Assembly: GCA_039881145.1 (NCBI GenBank)
Contig: JAYKKI010000027.1
Location: forward strand, 21,835,001-21,899,000
Direction of reading: 5' to 3'
DNA: 64,000 bases
Source of the DNA: Druceiella hillmani
Taxonomy: Eukaryota; Arthropoda; Insecta; Lepidoptera; Hepialidae
The position numbers were made by a program, and so were the translations under genes. The notes below the pieces were generated by a model. That model saw nothing but the letters and a program-made list of their open reading frames with translations. It ran no database searches and was not told the origin of the DNA. Positions 12,316 to 21,050 of this stretch are shown here, in pieces. Each line of letters opens with the position of its first letter. Positions within the stretch are counted from its first letter, which is position 1.

Positions 12316-12700
12316 TTGGAATATAATAAATTCGTATTGGCTTTTTATTTCGAAATAGCTTTTTATTTCATATCAACTTTTCATTTCGTATTAGCTGTTC
12401 ACTTCGAATTTACTTTTTTTTTCGTATTAGCTTTTTATTTTGTACCACATTTTTATTTAGTATTAGCTTTTTCTTTCGTATTAACTTTTTATTTCGTATC
12501 AACTCCTTATTTCATGTTATCTTTTCATTTCGTATTGATGTTTTATTTTGTATTAGCTTTTTATTTCATATTAATTTTTATTTCGTATTAACTTTTTATT
12601 ACGCAATAAATTTTTATTTCGTATTAACTTTTTTGCATTACCTTTTTATTTAGTATTAGCTTTTTATTTCGTAATAACTTTTATTTTCGTATTGTCTTAC
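12316..12700 (+). repeat. Degenerate ~18-bp minisatellite (TTTTTATTTCGTATTAGC type)
   Basis: About 20 imperfect copies of a T-rich unit near TTAGCTTTTTATTTCGTA. The unit is mostly 18 bp, a multiple of three, so a 91-codon frame stays open and reads as repeated Val-Leu-Ala-Phe-Tyr-Phe. The phase is lost after about 12591, when unit lengths change. There is no signal of a genuine protein. Confidence 0.85.
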
Positions 12701-13126
12701 CCACGGTTTAGCTCACATAAGTGATATTTGTACCTAGTTTTAAATGACAGTGATCAATGTTTAGCCAAATATATAGTCGAAATGTTTATACTATTTCTTC
12801 ATTTTTTACATTGTATTGTCATATACCTGTAAAAATATGAATACTTCTTTATGTCAGTTTAAATAAACTACGTTAATTTTAGGTACAATGTGTACAAGCT
12901 AAGACAAAAACAGACATAATTTCTCAAAATATAAGAATTTTACCAAAATGGCACTTAATTTAGTTGTTATTTAATAGGCACGAATTCAACACATGAGAGC
13001 AAGAAAAGAGAGAGACATTTAGATAAAAATTGAAAAAAGTCGTTTTTAAATATGACGTATTACAAAGTTTACAAAAATATCTTTCATACACACACACACA
13101 CACACACACACATTCACACACACACA

Positions 13127-13169
<43 letters not shown>

Positions 13170-14018
13170 ATATATATAAATATCATTTAGTATCGTGGTC
13201 AGGATCAGGGTTGGATGATAAACATTATTAAAAATATGTTTACATTAATTTTAAATATTATTAATAACAATAGGTATACATAATGGCTATCATATAATTA
13301 GTTGCCATTCTTCATGAAATAAAAGTTACACGACCTGAAAAGCAATATCTTGATATGCTTTGAAAAATCGCAACCGAGTAACTATTTTCCATTACATGTA
13401 ATGTAAATTTAAATATTATTACGATGACACTTTCAAGTATATTATATTTTAAAAACAATATTATGAAAAGAATTATCGTTTTCCATTTAGAACTTTAAAT
13501 ATTAAACCAAAATTAAATTCTGATAATTTGGCTTTTAGTTTAAATTTGTTTCGCCATACTTATTAAATATGACAAAACTTCTATGTATATTATTATTGTC
13601 GCAAAGTAACAAAAAATATTCACAATTATTTTGATCATATTTAATTTTCAGCATAACAAAAAAAACCTATGTTTAGTTAATCTATGCTTAAAACTCATTA
13701 ATGTTAAAAGCAATACGGGTCAGACTCAGTTCATCAAGAGTATTTTGCCTGTAGTCCTATCAACAGTGTGAGCACAACTACAACAGTAAAATACAAAACA
13801 GATGACCAACCGTATACAGTTGAAATTTTTATTTTCGGTCGCTCTCAGGTGGGGCGGGCGCGTTTATAATCGGATTGTCTAGCGCCCGCTAATTGCCCGA
13901 TGTCCGCGGCGGTCGCTCACCGATGAAATTTCCCGGGGCTTCTGATTTGTCAAATGCATTTTGTACCGAGTATCGTCAGTATGCACAGAGATGTGCTAAA
14001 GGAACACTACCTTAAAAA
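12700..14018 (+). repeat. Diverged copy of the large unit (U3) ending in R1
   Basis: TTACCCACGGTTTA with ATCAATGTTTAG at 12708-12765 matches 3592-3660 and 6262-6330. The end, 13690-14018, is a GC-rich R1 copy with GGGCGGGCGC, TTTATAATCGGATTGTCTAG, GCCCGATGTCCGCG and GATGAAATTTCCCGGGGCTT. The middle has diverged beyond easy alignment and carries (CA)n/(TA)n tracts. Confidence 0.6.
13087..13178. repeat. (CA)n followed by (TA)n compound microsatellite
   Basis: CA repeat at 13087-13125, interrupted once by TTC, then TA repeat at about 13130-13178. Confidence 0.95.
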
Positions 14019-14020
14019 TG

Positions 14021-14083
<63 letters not shown>

Positions 14084-14140
14084 CATATATATGTAAATAT
14101 ATATATATATATATATATTTATATGTATATATATATATAT
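14021..14140. repeat. (TA)n microsatellite, 120 bp
   Basis: Long alternating TA with scattered ACAT or ATGT interruptions, abutting the end of R1 copy d. The overlapping 75-codon frame is mostly Ile-Tyr and is not a gene. Confidence 0.95.
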
Positions 14141-14809
14141 GGTATGAGGCGAAATTTTTAGACGACTGTATTACTCTTTAATCAAGATAAAATTTAGCAC
14201 AAAATAGTTTAGATCCATATCTAGGTCAAATCTGTCGACGGACCAAATGTATCCAATAGTATGAAAGAGACGGCGGTTCAAAATAATAATTAGCTAAAAT
14301 TTATCTTAAGAAAAATCCAATAAATTATACATTGTTCAAAATTTAAAATACTATGATGTCATTGTTATTATCTTTGAAAATACTCACACGTCATAAACAC
14401 TCGCCACTCACACGTCATTTAATTTTTATAAATATTTTTGGAGATACGGTACAGTTAATTTAATATTTTAGTGCATTAATCAACCAAAATATCATTCATC
14501 AATTAATTAATACATTTTTTTTGAAGTCATCACATCAATACATCTTTTATTGAAGTTAGTTTTAGCCATCTAAACTAGTACGTAAATAAATTTCTTCTGG
14601 AAGTTGGTGCTGTGATTTTGCAAAGATATATTTTCACGAAATTTTGTTCGAATTCAAAATTCCACTTCAAAAGTGGGTTTTGAATAACTGTTTCTCAATA
14701 CCATATTTTCCTTGAAATTATAAATAAAATACATAAACCAAAACTGAATGAAGTTCACCCTTCTCTCTGACGATTGCCATCGGCGATATTGCAACTACTC
14801 TCCTACCGC
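14141..14809. other. No gene seen
   Basis: AT-rich sequence between R1 copy d and R2 copy b. The same R1-then-R2 order recurs at 26.2-27.9 kb, so this stretch may be the interior of one element. Confidence 0.4.
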
Positions 14810-15200
14810 AATATTAAAAATAATGGAATAAGGTGGCTAAATTTAAATGAAATATCATAACTTTCCACAAATTAAGATTTACATTACATTTATCACAGTA
14901 TACCTCACCAGCGGTACAGGTAGAAGATCACAGACTTGCCTACATCCAACATACACGTAAACCCACATAAAAGTAATTAATTTGTCTAGTACTTTTTTCA
15001 ACTCGTCGGTTCCAAAGGCTTTGTACACATTTATTTACCTAATAGTATATTTTCATGTACATATGCTAGCTTTACCTTTGACAATTAATTTTCATTTAGC
15101 GACATCAGAAAAATCCATTTAAGGTTTTTAACGGTGAATATTTTTAAGTAAAACGATAAAGTAAAGTGAATGCTAGGTAGACTCTGAAGTGGGAATTTGA
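14810..15200. repeat. Dispersed repeat R2, copy b
   Basis: Same orientation as copy a. Shared words include CACAGACTTGCCTACATCCA, ACATACACGTAAACCC, CATAAAAGTAATTAA, CCAAAGGCTTTGTACACATT and GAAGTGGGAATTT. Stops interrupt the frame that is open in copy a. Confidence 0.7.
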
Positions 15201-16138
15201 GTTCAAGCCTAATTTGTACAGGTAGGTTTTGATGTTATTTTTTACTTTTGAAGGTAAGCATCGTAGTATAACATTATAGTATCTGTATTTATTTCCATAG
15301 AATGATCGGATGAATCTGAGATGTCTTGTTTCATATGTTAAATTAAAAATTTAAACATTTATATATGTATTTATTTTTATTATAAGCTTGCTTCAATTTT
15401 GAATTTTTCTGTAGACAAACGATTATAGTAACCAAAGGTAAAACCACATAAAGGTCCTCCAATTAGTTGAAACAAAATGAATAAAAGTATTTATTGTGCG
15501 AAATAAATTAAGCCTTATTAAGGATTACAAAAGAGTACTTGAAACATTTTGAGGTTCGATGCTTTAAATTCGTTTATATTTTAGATGTTAAATAAAAAAT
15601 TAAAGAAATATTTGAATTAATGGTCTTTAGCTAGTATCGGTTGAGGACCACCTTGAAATGTTCTGCTGCAGGTACCGATGCTTCACAAGCTCTAGTCACG
15701 ACTTCTTTCCCTTTCTTACCAACAATAATGTAACTATCACGTTAGGATGAACATAAAGACAAACTATCGAATCTCAAAAAAAACTAAACTAATCACCTTT
15801 CAAACAAACTAATGTTTTCTAGTTAATTTCTACGTTTCTGAATATTCATTTAAGAAAATATTATTATATTTTCTCACAATCGAGCGATTCAATTAGAATT
15901 AAATAGTTTTAAATATAAGAATAAACTAATATCAAAATCGATTTTGCTTATATTTAAAATATAATTTCACAGCAATTCTATAAAAAATAATGGAATAACC
16001 TTACTTTAATCAATTCTTTTGCCCAGTTTTCTACATTTTTCTAAATTAATCGTGATTATTAAAATACCAATGAAACCAAACACCTCTCTCAAGTGCGTTA
16101 CGCAATTTTATAGCAAAAATTCTTAAATATTATCTTAT

Positions 16139-16140
<2 letters not shown>
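15201..16140. other. No gene seen
   Basis: AT-rich sequence without a recognisable gene, tandem repeat or transposon. Confidence 0.5.

Positions 16141-16190
<50 letters not shown>
16141..16190. repeat. (TA)n microsatellite
   Basis: Uninterrupted TA run flanked by ACACA on both sides. Confidence 0.95.
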
Positions 16191-16191
<1 letters not shown>

Positions 16192-16612
16192 ATTTAAGCG
16201 TAATGTTTTAAAAATATGTCACTTAATAGAATATAGTATAGTAGATAATAGCATATGCAGCAACATTACAAACTTTTGTTAAGATTCACACTAATTTATA
16301 CACTATTTTCTCCTATAGACGAAACAAACTCAATCTCAAAATACTAACGCTATTTATTACATACTGTTCGCACTATTTTTAATTAAAAAGCAAAAAAATC
16401 TAATAAATTAGCCCTTCTTTCCCATTCACTGTACATGATGTCTTAAGCGCGGTAGGAGCGGTGGAGTCACATACGGGTACGAAACCTGATGCGCATATTA
16501 CACGCTTCATAGTTGACGGAATAAAATTAATATTTATGGTATTATTCAAAAGATGCCTTCAAGTTCTCTTGGGCGCCTAAGACGGGAGAGAGGAAGAACC
16601 AAATTTACTGTT

Positions 16613-16845
16613 GAGCGCGTCTCAATTCACTGTTGCTCGTCATGTGAATTAGTGCATCACACGATGCACTAATTCACATGACGATTCCAGTAAAATTACT
16701 AGAAAAAACTACTAAACAAATACAAACACTTACCCAATACTATCGTTTTGATATTTATTTTGTTCACCTGATTTACTGAGATCATATTAGAATTAAAATG
16801 ACGCACTAGCTCGCACGATGTGAAACAGTGAACTAAGACGCGCTC
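16613..16845. mobile_element. MITE-like element with nested perfect palindrome
   Basis: The outer ends are inverted repeats of about 24 bp: GAGCGCGTCTCAATTCACTG at 16613 pairs, with a few mismatches, with the complement of CAGTGAACTAAGACGCGCTC ending at 16845. Immediately inside the left end is a perfect hairpin at 16638-16683 (21-bp arms, 4-bp loop ACAC, arm CGTCATGTGAATTAGTGCATC). The GATGTGAAACAGTGAAC at the right end looks like a diverged copy of the same arm. It is non-coding. The superfamily and target-site duplication cannot be settled by eye. Confidence 0.65.
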
Positions 16846-17464
16846 ATAAACATGTGTCGTTGCATTATAATTCTGAATTTATATTGTCACGCGCAAATTT
16901 CGGCCGCATCAACAAAAAACAGCCTCATCCGATTTTTGTTCGTATTTTCTATATGATTTTCAATTATAGTCCTAATTACAATTATTAAGATATGTATGCA
17001 ATAATATAAACAAAAACTAATAAAATCTACACTAATATAATGAAGAAGAAAAGTTTGAGAGTCTAATAGTTCAAGGTAATTCCAAAAACTACCCAATAGA
17101 TTTTGAAAATTATTTCATTGGTAGAAAGGTGATACCCTACATTCTAACCCAGACTACATTTTATCCAGTTTCATGAATGTAGCAATAAAATACATTTTAT
17201 CTAGTTTTATATAATGCGAGAAAAATGCTTATATTTCAAAATAAGATCCCTGGACAACGCGGCAAAGAAGTTTTCAGATTCAAATTAAACGAAAAACTAA
17301 AACTCAAAACCAATAATATTCTGAACTTAAGAATACTTTAAAAAGAGAGGTCGAGTGTGTTAAAGAGCAGCTCTTTGTTGCTTAATTTTACATGTGTGGT
17401 GTCTCAAAAAACATCTCTCTTTGGTGTAAACTGAAATAATTCTCCAGTTTTGTCTTCTAAAATT
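16846..17464. other. No gene seen
   Basis: AT-rich DNA between the MITE-like element and the GC-rich island. Small minus-strand frames have no recognisable character. Confidence 0.45.
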
Positions 17465-17710
17465 TTGCCCTACACCTGCCGGCCTTTTGCTTGTGCAATC
17501 TGCCGCGCGCCACCGGCTATCGCTACCATTGTTGGCCCTGCCATTGTCACGATGCCGAAAGCGTCGGCAGACCAGCGAGGATTGGACGACGGTACAAACG
17601 CTACGAGCACAGCATTATTGTCATCCCCGCCACGCACGCTTAGCCGACGGCGACCGAATAACACATCATAGGGCTGGCGAGCACTATGCTGTCTGCACGT
17701 GTTAGGATGT
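17465..17710. other. Isolated GC-rich, CpG-rich island of unknown nature
   Basis: About 240 bp that is strikingly GC-rich and CpG-rich compared with its surroundings. Several frames on both strands stay open (+: 17450-17671 and 17487-17705; -: 17470-17664), as expected when stops are rare in GC-rich sequence. I recognise no protein domain in any of them. Options are an exon of an unrecognised gene, a promoter or CpG island, or a fragment of foreign or transposon DNA. It does not match R1. No convincing splice-site pair is visible. Confidence 0.45.
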
Positions 17711-18889
17711 CTGTATTTTACGAGTAGTCAATTAATTAAATGCTGGTATTAATAAAATTAAGTGTTTATTGAAAGTGGATAAAACTCATTTTAATGTATT
17801 TATATAAGCTTGTAGCTTTGTTTCACTATTCAATAATTGGAAATAAATTAACACGTTGATCGATTAACGGCTGTTTATGTATCTCATTAATATTACAATA
17901 TTTAATTGGCATTAACCGCATAATGTGTTGGAAAATATTTCTCATGGAAATAAGAAATGTGCTTATGCTAGTTTGCTTCTGGTAGACGAAATTTGTGTAC
18001 AAAGATGAGATCATAATTAAGTGGAAACGATAATAATTATCTTCTCCAGTAAATTTTCAAGCTCAGGGAAGGGTAACTATCTCCTTTAAAATAAAATGAC
18101 AGCATTTTTTAAACGGAACTTGATTGTAGATTGAGCTACCCAGTCTACCAATTATAACATCTTATTCAGGCTATATTTTCATTTCTAAAAAAATATTACA
18201 AAAGGAACAATCACTGGTTTAAGAGGATATATTCTGGACCTAAGAAAAATTAACAACTCATTCTAAAGAAGTTGCAGGCAAAAGCTCGTCAAAACATATG
18301 TGCACAAACGTATAGGAATAGCAAATGATTATGAAGTCGTACATTATGCGAATACTTTCCAATCCTTTCCTTATTTACTTGCTAACAATAATTTAAAAAC
18401 TTACTTTTGCATAATAAAAGAAAATAAAATTCTCCTACATGAAAATCGATTTCATGACAAGTGAAATTTGAAATAAACTTACGATTTCTATTTCTTAAAT
18501 AGATAAAACTGTAATTCTACTTAATTAACATTTAGTTTATTTAAAATTCCCGTAAATGTATCACAATATAAATCATATATAGTAGAGTCGGTTTTTCTGC
18601 ATTTGAGGCATGCTCTTATTGGTTCATTAGTTCACCTGTACTAGAGAATGTAAAAGCAATTTTTTATGGCCTAAACCGTATTTCTAGCCGCTGATTTCTT
18701 AATCTGTTTTCTTTTCCTAGATTTTTCTAGCATTTTAAAAATTACGCACCATTTCTGTAAATTCAAATCTATTTTCACCGTCCACCAGGTCAGTGTGTTT
18801 TCATTTTCACACTTTCACACGACATTAATTTAATATCATGCTCTAATCATTTGGTGTACATTTAGATACGAACATTTAAGGGTACACAA

Positions 18890-18890
<1 letters not shown>
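17711..18890. other. No gene seen
   Basis: AT-rich sequence with no recognisable gene or repeat. Confidence 0.5.
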
Positions 18891-18892
<2 letters not shown>

Positions 18893-18941
<49 letters not shown>

Positions 18942-18963
18942 CATATGTATATATATGTATATA
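18893..18963. repeat. (TA)n microsatellite
   Basis: TA run with ACAT and ATGT interruptions. Confidence 0.95.
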
Positions 18964-19434
18964 ATATTATTTCTACATATAACATCATTTTTTCTATATA
19001 TAACATTATTTCTACAAAATTAACGCCAAATATCACCATACTGCGTAATTTTTCACAGACGTATGTTACGTCTGTAATTTCTCAAAAATAACGAGTTTAG
19101 AATCATTGTCGGAAAATTTCAGTTGAATTTCTAATAGCACTCTTTTTTTCATAATTTGGACTTTATCAATTTAATTCTTAGAAATATAATTTTAAAATTC
19201 TCTCTCTTCTAACTCTTTCAATTTATAATACAAGCAAGCTTGAAATTAAAAAAAAAAATATTACTTCATTTGCCCCACCCAGAATTTTCATATAATCATT
19301 CCAGAATGTAAACTTTTGAGGTATGCAAGTTAATACTCTGTACAATAAACTTTTAAGTTTCTTTAACAAAAGATTTTTGCAATTAAATGAAACTACGTGA
19401 TGTAGTATTATTTCTACTATCTTTAATTTCTTTA

Positions 19435-19476
19435 CCACGACCTAGGTTTCGTTGTATTACAACATCTTCAGGTCGG
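19435..19476 (-). ncRNA. Hammerhead ribozyme-like motif, left arm, stem I mutated
   Basis: Reading the minus strand, the core CUGAAGA, stem II GUUGU-AAU-ACAAC, GAAA, short stem III ACC/GGU and the GUC triplet are all present. The 5' side of stem I is CCGAC instead of CCCAC, which places a G opposite G in the CCAC/GUGG helix. The core nucleotides are intact, but cleavage is likely weakened. Confidence 0.7.
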
Positions 19477-19513
19477 ATATTAGCAAAGATTTTTTGCTAA
19501 TATCTAATATAAT

Positions 19514-19572
19514 CTTTGCTAATATCCCACCTGAAGATGTTGTAATACAACGAAACCTAGGTCGTGGTAAAG
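19514..19572 (+). ncRNA. Hammerhead ribozyme-like motif, right arm, complete core
   Basis: All positions of the hammerhead core are present in order. Stem I is CCAC (19527-19530) pairing with GUGG (19564-19567). CUGAAGA (19531-19537) is followed by stem II, GUUGU-AAU-ACAAC, then GAA (19552-19554). Stem III is a minimal ACC-UA-GGU ending in the cleavage triplet GUC, with predicted cleavage after C19563. An outer CUUU (19514-19517) can pair with AAAG (19569-19572), giving stem I an internal loop of the kind that docks with loop II in natural type I ribozymes. The tiny, self-complementary stem III suggests action as a dimer, as proposed for Penelope-like and retrozyme hammerheads. Activity is inferred, not shown. 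Confidence 0.78.
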
Positions 19573-19663
19573 AAATTAAAGATAGTAGAAATAATACTAC
19601 ATCACGTAGTTTCATTTAATTGTGAATAATGAATTTCTACAAAATTAACGCCAAATATATTCA

Positions 19664-20229
19664 ATAAAAGATTTTTGATAAAAACAGTACTACAACAGAC
19701 AGACGGACGAATCATTAGACTCGTTTTTTTAATAACATTTCAAAATTTTGCATAATCTTCTCAGCATAATATCTTTAAGCCTTCTTACGATATATTTTTA
19801 CCGGGTGGATTCACAGAGGTCATCATTCTGAACGTAAAATATTTTTAGTGAATGTTAAATTACTTTGATAATTTCCTTTTATAATTATCTTTATAAAATA
19901 AGAAAAATAAAACTTTACAAACTATAGGAAAACTCTTTTCCCAAACTAAGTAACATTAATAAGATCAACTAACGAACCGATGTGCTGACATGACTCTATT
20001 GTACTAATTTTTGCTAAAGCTGTGATTCGTCACATTATGCTGAAGACAGTATTGAATTTATCAAAAAACAATTTTTTAAAATTTTATTTTCTTTCTTTTT
20101 ATTGCCCACGTAGCAATAAATAGGCCAATATATACTTTGCTTTAAAGGCAACAAATAAATAAACAATACACTATAATTAGAGCAAGACGCACTCAAGATC
20201 TAGCAAGCTTAGTCAACCGACCTAGCACT
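19664..20229. other. No gene seen
   Basis: AT-rich. An ACAGACAGACGGACGAA patch at about 19696 resembles words common in dispersed arthropod repeats, but nothing can be classified. Confidence 0.4.
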
Positions 20230-20710
20230 GAGCTTTCATTTTGAGTAATAGTATAAAAACAATTACACAAGCTGAATACAAATCAGAATATAATATATAA
20301 ATAATATAATTAGAAGCAACAAGAGTGAACCGTCCCAGTTAAGAGTGCTGAGTCTTTATTTTGATTAGTATAAAGACAATTACGGTAACTGAATACAAAT
20401 CAGAAGACAAGCAATAGAAGAGGAGCTGTATATAGTCCAATTTCCATTTTAGACCAAATGCAATTGCTATCAAGAAGAACGGGCACATTTAAGATAGGAT
20501 TGCCTAACGATTTCTATTTGGCTGGTATCCGCGTCGACTGTTCGCTTACGAAGCATCGTCGCTACAGCCGATTTGTCAAGTTTACCTTATCACAAGTATC
20601 GCGAGGTCGGTGAGCTTGAAGGTGAGCTAAATAGAGTGCTTCCTTAAAAAGAGGTTAAGTTACGGCTTGTCAGGTGGAGGAAATAGTGCCAGGGGATTAA
20701 TGGAGTTTAT
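20230..20710 (+). repeat. Dispersed module R1, copy e, with short tandem lead-in
   Basis: Two ~110-bp tandem pieces (each with GCTGAATACAAATCAGA or AACTGAATACAAATCAGA) precede an R1 copy. The R1 copy has ATTTCCATTTTAGRCC, a GATAGGATTGCC block, CCGATTTGTCAAGT, and CTTCCTTAAAAAGAGGTTAAG, then GTGCCAGGGGATTAATGGAG. It is closest to copy f at 26.2 kb, with which it shares the right end. Confidence 0.7.
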
Positions 20711-21010
20711 ACTATCTACCCTCTGTGTGTAAATATTTTGCCTACTATATTTTGTATACTACCTTCCATTCGTGGACAATGGCGCTATAGGTTTCATTAT
20801 TAACTTAAAATGGATAAATATAATATAAGCCTAAATAGAGTTAAAACATTAAGAGCCTAGAGGTTCTTTTATTAATTATCTGAAGCATTAACATCATTAT
20901 TAAAATCAAATTAAGACCGAAATAAAAGTCATATACCCTTTAGTTTGTGCACAGTTCTGTTGTATTATTGTATTATTATTACATACACAAACACACCCAA
21001 CGCACCCATA

Positions 21011-21011
21011 A

Positions 21012-21044
<33 letters not shown>

Positions 21045-21050
21045 TATATA
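21011..21050. repeat. (TA)n microsatellite
   Basis: Short TA run with one ACACA interruption. Confidence 0.95.

Larger units (their letters stand above)
19381..19663. mobile_element. Foldback element of two hammerhead-bearing units (copy B)
   Basis: A near-perfect inverted repeat with arms of about 105 bp: 19381-19485 is complementary to about 19512-19622, around a short AT-rich spacer. Each arm carries a hammerhead-like core, on the minus strand in the left arm and the plus strand in the right arm. The right arm continues into a tail (GAATAATGAATTTCTAC, then AAATTAACGCCAAATAT) that also follows copies A, C and D. The same AAATTAACGCCAAATAT tail word also occurs alone near 19017. Copies C and D share the arrangement. 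Head-to-head units with hammerhead motifs fit remnants of Penelope-like elements or retrozymes. No reverse transcriptase is present. Confidence 0.85.

Noticed and set aside
12316..12591. Hydrophobic 91-codon frame that could pass for a membrane protein
   Set aside because: Produced by an 18-bp T-rich minisatellite; the frame breaks as soon as unit lengths vary.
17450..17705. Overlapping frames on both strands as real genes
   Set aside because: High GC alone removes stops in several frames; no domain or codon evidence favours one of them, so only the island itself is reported.
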